Source of the DNA: Shewanella ulleungensis
GTDB taxonomy: Bacteria > Pseudomonadota > Gammaproteobacteria > Enterobacterales > Shewanellaceae
Direction: 5' to 3'
Assembly (NCBI RefSeq): GCF_014648315.1
Contig: NZ_BMQW01000001.1
Span: forward strand, 1-64,000
Length of the DNA stretch: 64,000 bases
The stretch's first letter is position 1. Each line of letters starts with the position of its first letter. Positions 7,071 through 15,826 of this stretch are shown in pieces. A program made the position numbers and the translations under genes. The notes below the pieces were generated by a model. It saw only the letters and a list, made by a program, of their open reading frames with translations. It had not been told where the DNA came from and searched no databases.

Positions 7071-7295
7071 TTAAATGGCTAACTGATGTTCATTTATTGT
7101 AATTAATTTGTTTATATATAGAGTGCTATTATTATTTATGGCTTATAGTTAACCGTTGTTATGTTGTTTATGATGGGATTAGGGTAGGCTGCAATGTTTT
7201 TGTTCTGCTGCCTGTTGTATGCTTAATAAATAATCAGTGGTTATGCTGGTGATAAGTGGGTCGCGATTATTAATATGTTGATTTAGGAAGGTGTT

Positions 7296-9791
7296 ATGCT
7301 AGCAAAAGCTATTTCTCAAGTTCAACTCAGAGAATGGCAGCAAGAAATAAATGATATTTCTGCCGAGTTTCGTCTCACCGTTACCTTTAGTCAAATAAAC
7401 ATTACTGATCATAGAGTTCAGGATATTTGCATTAGCCAAGGCGCTGATGAGCGAACCCATAAGCAGCATCAAATAAGCTTGTTACAACATCTTTGTCTTA
7501 TTCCTGCGGTTACCACATCAGATAGTCAAAATGCAAAAGTGTACCATCAGATAATACGAGACCAACAAGGGTATGTGTTAGCCGCACTCAGCTTTAGCTC
7601 AATTAATCACAATCTTGATAAACCTGAATTATTCCAAGAGCTAACAGCGATTCAAACACGGATTGCAGATATGTTAAGCAGTGCAATTCGTGTTTATGTG
7701 CAAAATTTAGATCTCAATATCAAACACGATCAACGAGTGACACATGATGTTGATGTACAAGCTTTTATTGATGCCTTCGATGAACATGTATGGATCAAAA
7801 ACCCTCAAGGTATCTACATTGCATGCAATAAAAGTGTCGAACGTGCGTGGCGAAAATCTAAAGAACAAATTGTAGGTAAAACAGACTTTGATTTATTTGA
7901 CCAACGAACAGCTGAGCAATTTATCGAAAGTGATAAATTGGCTGTCGATATAGGCTCTACGGTGGTGGTGTCTGAATGTGAAGAAGTTGATGTTAATTTT
8001 AATAAAGTTTGGCTAGAAACAATTAAAGCGCCAGTGTTTAATGCCCAAGGTGAACTGACGGGTATTATTGGTATGACCCGCAACATTGCTAAACACAAAG
8101 AAGCGCAAGACCAACTTATCCTTGCTGCTAATGTCTTCCAAAATGCTGTTGAGGGAGTAGTCATTACAGATAGCGAAGGCAATATCACTGAAGTTAACCA
8201 AGCATTTACTGATATTACCGGATACAGTCGCGCAGAGGTCTTAGGGCAAAATCCTCGAATGCTAAGATCCGGTCGTCATCCAAAAAGCTTTTTTGATAAG
8301 CTATGGAACACATTATTAGTGCAGGGTAAATGGCATGGTGAGATATGGAATCGCCGTAAGCAAGGTGCTATTTTTCCTCAAGCTATTACTATTAGTGCGG
8401 TATTTGATAAACAGAATATCATTCAGTATTACGTTGCTGTGTTTGCCGATATTTCGGCGCAAAAGCAAAACGAGGAAAAACTGAAGAATTTAGCTTATTT
8501 TGACCCATTGACACAGTTGCCCAATCGTATGCAATTTATGTCTTTGTTAGAACAAGAAGTTAATCACTCTCATAGAGCCAAAAAACAACTCGCGGTTGTT
8601 TTTCTTGATATCGATTTTTTTAAACACATTAATGACAGTCTTGGCCATGTTATGGGAGACGAGATATTAGTTGAATTAGCTAAGCGCTTGTCTTATGCAT
8701 TATCTGAATTTGATGTCCTCGCCCGCTTAAGCGGTGATGAGTTTGTTGTGATGCTGCCCAGTATTATGGGCACTGATTATGTTACATCTGCCCTTGACCG
8801 CATTCGTAGTGTGTTTGAATTACCATTTATACTCGATAATGCTCAGTCTGTGCGCCTTACTGCAAGTATGGGGATCAGTATTTACCCTAGTGATGGTGAT
8901 GATCATGACAGCTTGCTGCGTAATGCGGACGCTGCAATGCACCGAGCAAAACAATACGGTCGCAATAACTATGCGTTTTATACAGAGTCGATGACCAAGC
9001 AAGCCATTGTGCAAATAAAACTACAAACGGCGTTACATCAGGCTCTTATCAATGAAGACTTTTATTTAGTTTATCAACCTAAACTGGCTTTAAATGATTT
9101 ATCAACGTGTGGATTTGAAGCGTTAATACGTTGGCACGACCCTGTGTTAGGCAATATTTCTCCTGGTGAGTTTATTCCTATTGCCGAAAAAATAGGGTTA
9201 ATTTGGGATATCGGCTTATGGGTATTAAGAGCGGCTTGTTTACAAGGTGTTGCTTGGTTGACTCAAGGTAAATCTTTTGAGCGTATCTCGGTCAACGTTG
9301 CTAGCCTGCAACTGCAACGCAGTGACTTTGTTGACAAAGTTCGGCTAATCTTATTGGAAACGGGTTTGCCGGCTAAACACTTAGAGTTAGAAGTCACTGA
9401 ATCTTGTATGATGAATGATCCAGATGCCATTATCCGTGATTTAAAACTGTTTGGCGCAATGGGCATTGCATTAAGCATTGATGATTTTGGTACTGGGTAT
9501 TCATCATTAAATTACTTGAAAAAATTACCTATTGATAAGCTTAAAATCGATCAGTCTTTTGTGCGTGATATTCCAGACGAACCTAATAACACAGCGATTG
9601 CCAAAGCGGTGATTGCATTAGGTCATGCATTGAATTTACAAATTATTGCTGAAGGGGTCGAAACGCAAGCCCAAGCCGATTTTTTACGTACAAATGGTTG
9701 TGACTTTGCTCAAGGTTTTTTATACAGTAAACCAAGATTGCCAGATGCATTAGACGACTTTTTACCACTTGTTGGCGGGGATAAATCCTAA
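7296..9791 (+). CDS. PAS-PAS-GGDEF-EAL cyclic-di-GMP protein
   Basis: This 831-residue signalling protein has about 140 N-terminal residues of unknown fold, two PAS domains (about 150-265 and 275-395), a GGDEF domain (about 405-560) and an EAL domain (about 575-820). No membrane helix is seen. The cyclase motif reads RLSGDEF, an active-type variant with Ser in first place. The EAL domain keeps EALIRW, NVASLQL, ELEVTESCMM, DDFGTGYSSL, KLKIDQSF and AEGVET, so phosphodiesterase activity is likely. Net output cannot be predicted. AGGAAGGTG precedes ATG 7296. It is monocistronic with terminators on both sides. Confidence 0.93.
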   Translation: MLAKAISQVQLREWQQEINDISAEFRLTVTFSQINITDHRVQDICISQGADERTHKQHQISLLQHLCLIPAVTTSDSQNAKVYHQIIRDQQGYVLAALSFSSINHNLDKPELFQELTAIQTRIADMLSSAIRVYVQNLDLNIKHDQRVTHDVDVQAFIDAFDEHVWIKNPQGIYIACNKSVERAWRKSKEQIVGKTDFDLFDQRTAEQFIESDKLAVDIGSTVVVSECEEVDVNFNKVWLETIKAPVFNAQGELTGIIGMTRNIAKHKEAQDQLILAANVFQNAVEGVVITDSEGNITEVNQAFTDITGYSRAEVLGQNPRMLRSGRHPKSFFDKLWNTLLVQGKWHGEIWNRRKQGAIFPQAITISAVFDKQNIIQYYVAVFADISAQKQNEEKLKNLAYFDPLTQLPNRMQFMSLLEQEVNHSHRAKKQLAVVFLDIDFFKHINDSLGHVMGDEILVELAKRLSYALSEFDVLARLSGDEFVVMLPSIMGTDYVTSALDRIRSVFELPFILDNAQSVRLTASMGISIYPSDGDDHDSLLRNADAAMHRAKQYGRNNYAFYTESMTKQAIVQIKLQTALHQALINEDFYLVYQPKLALNDLSTCGFEALIRWHDPVLGNISPGEFIPIAEKIGLIWDIGLWVLRAACLQGVAWLTQGKSFERISVNVASLQLQRSDFVDKVRLILLETGLPAKHLELEVTESCMMNDPDAIIRDLKLFGAMGIALSIDDFGTGYSSLNYLKKLPIDKLKIDQSFVRDIPDEPNNTAIAKAVIALGHALNLQIIAEGVETQAQADFLRTNGCDFAQGFLYSKPRLPDALDDFLPLVGGDKS

Positions 9792-9805
9792 CAATTGGGA
9801 TAAAC

Positions 9806-9840
9806 GAAAAAGCCAGCAACTTAATGTGCTGGCTTTTTTA
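9806..9840. terminator. bidirectional terminator
   Basis: AGCCAGCA and TGCTGGCT form a stem flanked by an A run on the left and a T run on the right. It can serve both the GGDEF-EAL gene and the convergent Pro-rich gene. Confidence 0.8.
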
Positions 9841-9854
9841 TTTGTGCTGGAGTG

Positions 9855-10220
9855 TTATGCGTATACGTCTACATTCACTGTAGATGAACTGCTAGCGGTT
9901 TGTGTCTCGCCACCATTGTAAATACTGCTTAAAGCCTCATAAAAAATACTGCCGATATCTTCGTCAGATAATCCTTCAGTCATTGGCTTTAACTCATCTA
10001 AAACTGACTTTAATTCAATTTGTTGCTCTTCAGTTAACGATGCCAACATCTCTGTTGTTGATTCTTGTTCTTCATCTGTTAATGTCGACACTGCCGTGTC
10101 TAATCCTGGTGGTACTCCACCCTTTGGCGGTGGCGGACCTTCAGGACGAGGTGGACGTTGAGTACTCTCAGTCGATGTCATTTGTATCGACGTACTGCCG
10201 CTAGTCACTTGCATGTTCAC
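9855..10220 (-). CDS. Pro/Gly-rich hypothetical protein beside a two-component system
   Basis: I do not recognise a named family. The 121 residues have a Ser/Thr-rich start, a Pro/Gly segment (PPRPEGPPPPKGGVPPG, about 22-38), two similar acidic helices (LTDEEQESTTEMLASL and LTEEQQIELKSVLDEL), then LSDEDIGSIFYEALSSIY and a polar tail. The helices recall EF-hand-like or Spy/CpxP-like helical proteins, but no ligand loop is clear. There is no signal peptide. It lies 16 nt downstream of the next gene, so the two probably form an operon divergent from the sensor kinase, whose periplasmic loop has a similar Pro/Gly-rich stretch. Confidence 0.7.
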   Translation of the reverse strand: MNMQVTSGSTSIQMTSTESTQRPPRPEGPPPPKGGVPPGLDTAVSTLTDEEQESTTEMLASLTEEQQIELKSVLDELKPMTEGLSDEDIGSIFYEALSSIYNGGETQTASSSSTVNVDVYA

Positions 10221-10236
10221 TCCTTAAAGATATAAG

Positions 10237-10500
10237 TTAACTACGTTTTTTCGGTGGTTGATTTGAGTCATCTGGTGCATTGTCCGGCACTGCGACTAAT
10301 TCACCATCTATCATTTTACAAGTCGCTTCAAGAGTATCACCACGTCGAGTTTCAAAGCTGACTTGAGTGTTTTCTGAACTACTTGCGCAGGCATCAATCG
10401 CCTCTTGTGGTGGTTTGCCACCAGGTGGATTCGCAAACACAGCTGCTGATGCAACTAAACTCAATGTAAGTAAAGTGATATTGATTGGGTTAAGGGTCAT
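10237..10500 (-). CDS. small secreted Cys-pair protein with PPGG motif
   Basis: The 87-residue product starts MTLNPINITLLTLSLVASAA and has a signal peptide with a likely cut after VFA. The mature part begins NPPGGKPPQEAIDAC and has two Cys spaced for a disulfide (IDAC and EATCKM), followed by DGELVAVP. This resembles a widespread family of tiny periplasmic proteins (EA-AC ... GDTL-GTC ... G-LVCVP pattern) often found near two-component systems; that match is from memory. An in-frame Met lies 42 nt upstream, but only the chosen ATG has TAGGAG 8 nt before it and a signal peptide at its start. Confidence 0.75.
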   Translation of the reverse strand: MTLNPINITLLTLSLVASAAVFANPPGGKPPQEAIDACASSSENTQVSFETRRGDTLEATCKMIDGELVAVPDNAPDDSNQPPKKRS

Positions 10501-10635
10501 GCTAACGCTCCTAGATTGGCTATTTGTAGTAATATAAACCAATAATGTGGAGAAAATGTGCAGTATTTAAGGAGATTTTGATCAGTTTTTATGCGTCACT
10601 AGTGCGGCGTTATATTGCTGGTTATACTGTGTTTT

Positions 10636-12135
10636 ATGCAAATATCTCAAAAGTTATTTTTAGCCTTTGTTGGCTTAACCAGTATTGTCCTTATCGCTAC
10701 GTTGTCGTTAGCGAGGTGGAGCTTTGACCAAGGTTTTTTAGATTATATCAATAGCTTAGAGCAGGACCGCTTAGCTAGTTTATCTCAGGATATACTGACT
10801 CTCTATGCTGCCAGTTTACCTACAGTAACAGTCGAAGATGGTGAGTCGATTCTCAATTGGCATGAGCTTAATCAAAACTCATTAAACCAGGCCATCTTAG
10901 CTTACTCCCCTCTGCCGCGTATTTCGCGAGATAATAATGTTAATGGTTTTAATAAACCACCTCGTCAAACTGGCAGGTTGAGTGACCCATCACGCCAAGG
11001 CCCTCGCTTACCTCCACCACACATGCGACCAGGAACGTCTGAACATCGCGGTGGACCTCCTACAGGGCTATATTCGGCTGATGATCAATATATTGCAGGT
11101 ACTGTAATAGATAAAAAAGTTGACACGATTAGTTATCCCCTAGTTTATAACCAACAACTGGTTGGTTACTTATACAGTAATCCCATGCGAGAAATAGTCT
11201 CGTCATCGGCAACGGCATTTGCCCAACAACAACGATGGACGAGCGTAGGCATTGGCCTATTGTGTTTACTGTTAGCCAGTGCCTTAGCATGGTGGCTCTC
11301 GCGTTTTTTATTAGTGCCAGTAAAACAAGTTATGTTAGGTGTATCGTATTTGTCTAAAGGCGATTATGACCAAAGAGTCATGGAAACTCATCGCTCTGAC
11401 GAGTTAGGGCAGCTAATGGCTAATATTGATCATTTAGCGATGACGTTATCAAAAAACCGCAGTGCTAAAAATCGTTGGCTGGCGGATATTTCCCATGAGT
11501 TACGAACACCATTAAGTATTTTATGCGGTGAGATAGATTCCATTAAAGCGGGTATCAGAGCTTTTGACTCAAAGCAGTTAATATCGATTGAACAAGAAGT
11601 ATTAAGAATGAAACATCTAGTGGACGATTTGTATGAATTGTCATTGTCAGATGTGGGTGGGCTTCGTTATCACTTAACGACTGTTAATATTAGCGAGTCG
11701 CTAGACAGCACCTTAGTCAGTATTGGCTCATCTATGCATGAAAAAGGCTTAACATTAAGCAAGCAGATAGCACCAATGTTATTTGTTTCTGCTGATGTAA
11801 GGCGCTTAGAGCAATTATTTATAAATTTATTGATGAACTCCATGGCGTATACCGACAGCCCTGGCAACATCGACGTACAGTTAACCTCCCAAGCAAGTAC
11901 GGTTTATTTAACCATAAACGATACCAAGCCTAGTGCGACAGAAGCAGAATGTGAACATTTGTTTGAGCCTCTGTATCGCCAAGATACTGCAAGAACTCGC
12001 AGAGGCAGTGGTGCTGGCTTAGGACTTACTATCTGTAAAAATATTGTAGAAGCGCATAACGGTAGCATTACCGCAACCCCATCGTTAATGGGTGGATTAT
12101 GCATTAAAATCCAATTACCTTTGTTAAGGAAGTGA
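10636..12135 (+). CDS. BaeS-like sensor histidine kinase with Pro-rich sensor domain
   Basis: This inner-membrane kinase probably phosphorylates the response regulator that follows. Its 499 residues show a first membrane helix (about 8-28), then FDQGFLDYINSLEQDRL as in BaeS, and a periplasmic loop with a long Pro/Gly/Arg-rich stretch (about 100-150). A second helix (about 205-227), HAMP, a phospho-acceptor His near 286 (DISHELRTPLS), the N box (NLLMNSMAYTD) and GAGLGLTI follow. No Shine-Dalgarno is seen before ATG 10636; a TTG 21 nt upstream is the alternative. The BaeS resemblance is by eye; the ligand is unknown. Confidence 0.88.
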   Translation: MQISQKLFLAFVGLTSIVLIATLSLARWSFDQGFLDYINSLEQDRLASLSQDILTLYAASLPTVTVEDGESILNWHELNQNSLNQAILAYSPLPRISRDNNVNGFNKPPRQTGRLSDPSRQGPRLPPPHMRPGTSEHRGGPPTGLYSADDQYIAGTVIDKKVDTISYPLVYNQQLVGYLYSNPMREIVSSSATAFAQQQRWTSVGIGLLCLLLASALAWWLSRFLLVPVKQVMLGVSYLSKGDYDQRVMETHRSDELGQLMANIDHLAMTLSKNRSAKNRWLADISHELRTPLSILCGEIDSIKAGIRAFDSKQLISIEQEVLRMKHLVDDLYELSLSDVGGLRYHLTTVNISESLDSTLVSIGSSMHEKGLTLSKQIAPMLFVSADVRRLEQLFINLLMNSMAYTDSPGNIDVQLTSQASTVYLTINDTKPSATEAECEHLFEPLYRQDTARTRRGSGAGLGLTICKNIVEAHNGSITATPSLMGGLCIKIQLPLLRK

Positions 12136-12137
12136 TT

Positions 12138-12842
12138 ATGAGTGGATTTGCTCATCAGCAGCCGATGACCGTACTCGTTGTAGAAGACGAACCTAAAATA
12201 GCCCAAATTTTGGTGGATTTTTTACAATTAGAAGGGTTTAACACCCAAGTACAGTACGACGGTAGAGATGTCATTGAAACCATTAAAACGCAGTCAATTG
12301 ACTTTGTGATTTTAGATTTAATGTTGCCTTATAAAGATGGTTTAACCATTTGCCGCGAAATTCGTCAATTTTGTATGATGCCGATATTAATGCTTACTGC
12401 CAGAGTAGATGAAATAGATAGGTTAATGGGGCTTGAGCTCGGAGCTGACGATTATGTATGCAAACCCTTTTCTGCGAGAGAAGTCGTCGCGAGGGTAAAA
12501 ACCATTTTAAGACGGGTTGAAAATACCCAAGGCAGCCAAAATGAACAAATTATTCGCTACAAGCATATCGACTTAAATATTGAACGATTTAAATGCCATG
12601 TTGATAAGCAAGAAGTCGAGTTAACACCGGTTGAATTTAGGTTGTTACAAACTATGCTCAAACGTCCTGGCGTCGTGCACTCTCGCGACAGCTTAATGCA
12701 AGTGTGTTATGTCGATGATCGTATTGTGAGCTCTCGTACGATAGACAGTCACGTAAAAAACTTACGTCATAAACTGGCTCAGGTGACAAAACAGAAAGAA
12801 GTATTACATTCTATTTACGGGGTTGGTTATAAGGTCGAGTAA
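12138..12842 (+). CDS. BaeR-like OmpR-family response regulator
   Basis: The 234 residues comprise a receiver domain (VLVVEDEPKIAQILVDFLQ, phospho-acceptor Asp in FVILDLMLPYKDGLT, switch Lys in DDYVCKPFSAREVVARVKTILRR) and an OmpR-type winged helix (TPVEFRLLQTMLKRPG to SIYGVGYKVE). The receiver closely resembles BaeR. The start lies 2 nt after the kinase stop, with AAGGA 7 nt before ATG 12138, so the pair is co-translated. Likely targets are envelope or efflux genes, and possibly the divergent Pro-rich genes. Confidence 0.93.
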   Translation: MSGFAHQQPMTVLVVEDEPKIAQILVDFLQLEGFNTQVQYDGRDVIETIKTQSIDFVILDLMLPYKDGLTICREIRQFCMMPILMLTARVDEIDRLMGLELGADDYVCKPFSAREVVARVKTILRRVENTQGSQNEQIIRYKHIDLNIERFKCHVDKQEVELTPVEFRLLQTMLKRPGVVHSRDSLMQVCYVDDRIVSSRTIDSHVKNLRHKLAQVTKQKEVLHSIYGVGYKVE

Positions 12843-12948
12843 TTTATCGCTAGAACAACTGTGCTTTTACATTAAATCCTCAAAGTCTGCACTTTTTCTA
12901 CACATTTATTTGTTATTTTACTGAAAAGGATTTCGTAGGGATAACCGC
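12843..12948. other. short AT-rich spacer
   Basis: No gene or clear signal is seen between the response regulator and the small-protein candidate, apart from the ribosome site TAGGGA at its right end. Confidence 0.4.
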
Positions 12949-13074
12949 ATGTCTTCATTGATGATTTATTTACTATTGTGTTGCCAGTGTTTGATTATTA
13001 TTAGCTTACTGGTAGTCTTTTTTAACGCAGATCTAAATTCAAATTCAAATTCAAATTCAAAAGACCCCAGTTAA
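12949..13074 (+). CDS. candidate 41-residue single-pass membrane protein with Asn-Ser repeat
   Basis: An ATG with TAGGGA 7 nt upstream opens a 41-codon frame. The product has a strong hydrophobic helix (about residues 4-25, rich in Leu/Ile with three Cys) and a polar tail NADLNSNSNSNSNSKDPS. It is not a recognised family. It lies 106 nt after the BaeR-like gene on the same strand and could be co-transcribed. Many tiny membrane proteins act as partners of sensors or transporters, but no role can be claimed here. Confidence 0.45.
   Translation: MSSLMIYLLLCCQCLIIISLLVVFFNADLNSNSNSNSKDPS
13034..13061 (+). repeat. tandem hexamer AAATTC, four copies
   Basis: AAATTC repeats four times without interruption and encodes the Asn-Ser repeat of the small protein candidate. 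A 6-bp unit changes length without breaking frame, so copy number may vary between strains. Confidence 0.85.
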
Positions 13075-13397
13075 CGGCGTTTATTTTAGCGCTACCCATA
13101 GCTCACAGGATCTTTTGCCTCACAGTATTTTCATATCAATCGCGTAAATAACCAGTGAAACATTAATGAGTTTTTTTAACTAATCGCTTATGTTTACTCG
13201 CTCCATGGCTGGCTTTTGTTTAGAATGTAAGTGTTATTGGCATTAATTTATATGTTGGATTATTTTTTCGTCTTGATATTAGACCAAGGAGTGATAGCCC
13301 ACCGTATAAAGACGTCATAAGATACCTTTTCCATTGGCAAGCGCCATTCGGAATACATTTAAACTGAGGTGGACTGTTTTTCTGCCTAGGAGCATTA
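13075..13397. other. 323-bp region without a recognised gene
   Basis: No convincing frame or RNA gene is seen. The end holds the ribosome site TAGGAG before the next gene. It probably contains that gene's promoter. Confidence 0.4.
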
Positions 13398-14270
13398 ATG
13401 CAACTGTTTGTAAAAGATTTAACCGTTATCGATTTTTCATATCTTTGCCCAATTCGCGGAATGGTAGGAGAAAGCTGGATTGTCGATATCTTGTTAGATG
13501 GTGGTTTAGATGACCAAAATATGGTGCTGGATTTTGCTAAAGTAAAACGCATCATTAAAAATACTATTGACGATGTTGCCGATCATCGCTTACTTATCCC
13601 CACAGCATGCAGTGAAGTTCGTTGGCAACAAAAAGGTGATCGGGTATGGATGGATTTTTCAAGCCAAAAAGGTGACATTCACTTAGCGTGCCCATCGCAA
13701 GCATTTGCACTTATTCCAACTGAAATTATTGATTACGAAAGTGTGAATGACTTTCTGAAAAAAGCCTTGCGTGAAGCACTACCTGAAAATGTTCAAGGCA
13801 TTAGCATAACGTTACGTAGCGAAGTGCTCAATACACCGTTTTACCATTACAGTCATGGTTTACGTAAACACGATGGCAACTGTCAGCGAATTGCACACGG
13901 GCATCGAAGCCCTGTTACTGTATTTGAAAACGGTATTGCCGAACCTAAATGGGACCAATATTGGGCTGAGCGCTGGCAAGATGTGTATTTAGGTACAGAA
14001 GAAGATCTTGTACCCGTTAACACCTTAGCATTGTCTAAACAAACCACTATTAATGATGAAACCCATTTTGGTTTTCACTACATGGCACCACAAGGTGATT
14101 TTCAACTTGCTATGCCAAAACAATGTTGTGATTTGATCCCACACGATACCACTGTTGAATTACTTGCAGATTACATGGCAAACACACTGGCTAATAAAGT
14201 ACCGGAAAGTCATTTTAAAGTGATTGCGTATGAAGGTATTGGCAAAGGGGCCATTGCGGTAAAAGGTTAA
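13398..14270 (+). CDS. tandem 6-pyruvoyl-tetrahydropterin-synthase-like protein
   Basis: The 290 residues look like two fused PTPS/QueD-type domains (family unit about 120-140). The N-terminal half has the MVLDFAKVKRII segment and the Asp-His of VADHRLL, but lacks the zinc His cluster (RGMVGES where HGHSY is expected). The C-terminal half has YSHGL, GNCQRIAHGHRSPV (Cys plus HGH near residue 166) but no clear Asp-His, and a late VIAYEGIGKG Glu. Zinc and acid/base residues are therefore split between halves. It may make or process a pterin or deazapurine precursor. TAGGAG lies 5 nt before the ATG. It stands alone. Confidence 0.8.
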   Translation: MQLFVKDLTVIDFSYLCPIRGMVGESWIVDILLDGGLDDQNMVLDFAKVKRIIKNTIDDVADHRLLIPTACSEVRWQQKGDRVWMDFSSQKGDIHLACPSQAFALIPTEIIDYESVNDFLKKALREALPENVQGISITLRSEVLNTPFYHYSHGLRKHDGNCQRIAHGHRSPVTVFENGIAEPKWDQYWAERWQDVYLGTEEDLVPVNTLALSKQTTINDETHFGFHYMAPQGDFQLAMPKQCCDLIPHDTTVELLADYMANTLANKVPESHFKVIAYEGIGKGAIAVKG

Positions 14271-14285
14271 TCGAGTAATATAAAC

Positions 14286-14312
14286 GGGCTGCCAAAAGGT
14301 GGCCCTTTTTTT
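14286..14312 (+). terminator. terminator after the PTPS-like gene
   Basis: GGGCTGCC, AAAA loop and GGTGGCCC form an 8-bp stem followed by seven T. Confidence 0.85.
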
Positions 14313-14338
14313 ATCTATTTCACAAGGAATACGGTTTA

Positions 14339-15205
14339 ATGTTATTAAAAAAATCTCCTAGTAAAGTGATTTTCGTCGCTGCCATATTGACGGCGAGCTT
14401 ATTGTGTTTTAACACCTTTGCTGCAGCCGTGACATTTCAAGGCCAATTTGAGCAAGGAGCATTAGTTCGAGGCTCCGTTCCTGTAGGCAGTAAAATATTA
14501 CTTAATGGTGAAGCGGTTAAAGTTAGCCCGAGTGGCCAATTTGCTATCGGTTTTGATCGTGACGCAGCGGTTGATCAAGTTTTTAAAGTGACTTATCCAG
14601 ACGGACTCACTGAAATCAAGCCGCTGAAAATTGCAACCAGACAATACAAAATAGACCGTGTTACTGGCATTAGCCAAAAAATCATGAAGCCAGACCCTGT
14701 AGCACAGGCTAGGGCAGCAAAAGATGCTAAACAAACTCGTGCAGCGCGAGACATCTTCAGTGAACAGTATGCTTTTATGCAATCATTCATCTGGCCAGTA
14801 ACAGGTAGAATTTCTGGTGTTTATGGTAGCCAACGTGTTTATAACGATGTACCAGGCAACCCACACTTTGGTGTTGATGTTGCGCGTCCAACGGGCACTG
14901 TTGTTGTCGCACCTGCAGATGGTGTGATTACCCTTGCAGAACCAGATATGTTTTATTCAGGTGGCACTGTGATTATTGATCACGGTTACGGCGTTAGCTC
15001 AACATTTTTACACTTAAGTAAATTATATTTAAAAGTGGGCGACAAAGTTGTCCAGGGGGATAATGTGGCAGAAATAGGCGCGACGGGTCGTGTTACTGGT
15101 CCGCATTTAGACTGGCGTTTAAATTGGTTTCAAATGCGTTTAGACCCGGTGTCAATCGTGCCACCAATGGATAAGTTCATCGCGGCGCAAAAAGCCAAAA
15201 AGTAA
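14339..15205 (+). CDS. exported M23-family (LytM-type) peptidase
   Basis: The 288 residues have a signal peptide (about 1-29, ending FAAA), an N-terminal beta-rich region and a LytM domain (about 150-275). The first zinc motif is complete (HFGVDV, His175 and Asp179). The second motif, normally H-x-H, reads HLDWR near 255, so the usual third zinc ligand is Asp. Members with HLDWR are known to me as a recurrent variant, so activity is possible. The likely substrate is peptidoglycan cross-bridges in the periplasm. It is monocistronic with AAGGA upstream. Confidence 0.88.
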   Translation: MLLKKSPSKVIFVAAILTASLLCFNTFAAAVTFQGQFEQGALVRGSVPVGSKILLNGEAVKVSPSGQFAIGFDRDAAVDQVFKVTYPDGLTEIKPLKIATRQYKIDRVTGISQKIMKPDPVAQARAAKDAKQTRAARDIFSEQYAFMQSFIWPVTGRISGVYGSQRVYNDVPGNPHFGVDVARPTGTVVVAPADGVITLAEPDMFYSGGTVIIDHGYGVSSTFLHLSKLYLKVGDKVVQGDNVAEIGATGRVTGPHLDWRLNWFQMRLDPVSIVPPMDKFIAAQKAKK

Positions 15206-15324
15206 TGTCAGTTATTTTATTGTTAAATGGGCGTGTTATTCAGCACCACCTGCGATAACACGTACTGTGGTTATGTAATTGCGTCTTAACTCATCATTAA
15301 AGCTGACACAAGGAATCGTTTAGC

Positions 15325-15720
15325 ATGAGCGGCATGACAGATTTAGACAAATTGTTAACGTCGATGAATCCCAAATTAATCGACGGAGAATTTGTGTTTT
15401 GTACAGTACAGGGAGATTATGAACAATATGCACGATTAACTCCGCTGGCGACATTTCGTGAGAGTGAAGGCTTAACCTTGGTTATAGATAAAAATGATGC
15501 AATTAATGCAGGATTGTCGTTTGAAGCCAGCTTTAAGCAAATTACATTATCTGTGCACTCAAGCCTAGAAGCTGTAGGACTAACGGCCGCGGTAGCGACT
15601 AAACTGACAAGCAATAACATCAGTGCCAATGTGATTGCTGCGTATTACCATGACCATATTTTTGTACCAACAGATAAAGCTCAATTAGCCCTCACTGCGT
15701 TAGCAGAGTTTAGGCAATAA
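15325..15720 (+). CDS. ACT-domain protein
   Basis: The 131 residues are of the small cytosolic type in which most of the chain is a pair of ACT-like folds. FVFCTVQGDYEQYARLTPLATFRESEGLTLVI and the later ITLSVHSSLEAVGLTAAVATKL and AYYHDHIFVP are characteristic. Such proteins are thought to bind amino acids or other small effectors; no enzyme domain is attached. The function is unknown. Confidence 0.78.
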   Translation: MSGMTDLDKLLTSMNPKLIDGEFVFCTVQGDYEQYARLTPLATFRESEGLTLVIDKNDAINAGLSFEASFKQITLSVHSSLEAVGLTAAVATKLTSNNISANVIAAYYHDHIFVPTDKAQLALTALAEFRQ

Positions 15721-15826
15721 TGTGTGCAATAAAGATTAATCTGACTTTATGAAGCATGTGTCTATTATTTCAGTACACATTGCCTGTGTTCAATTGCATC
15801 ATTTCCAATAATGAGTGGAGGATAAC

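Noticed and set aside
13034..13061. Tandem AAATTC units as a CRISPR-like or regulatory repeat
   Set aside because: They are 6-bp units without spacers, lying inside a coding frame; a simple-sequence repeat explains them.
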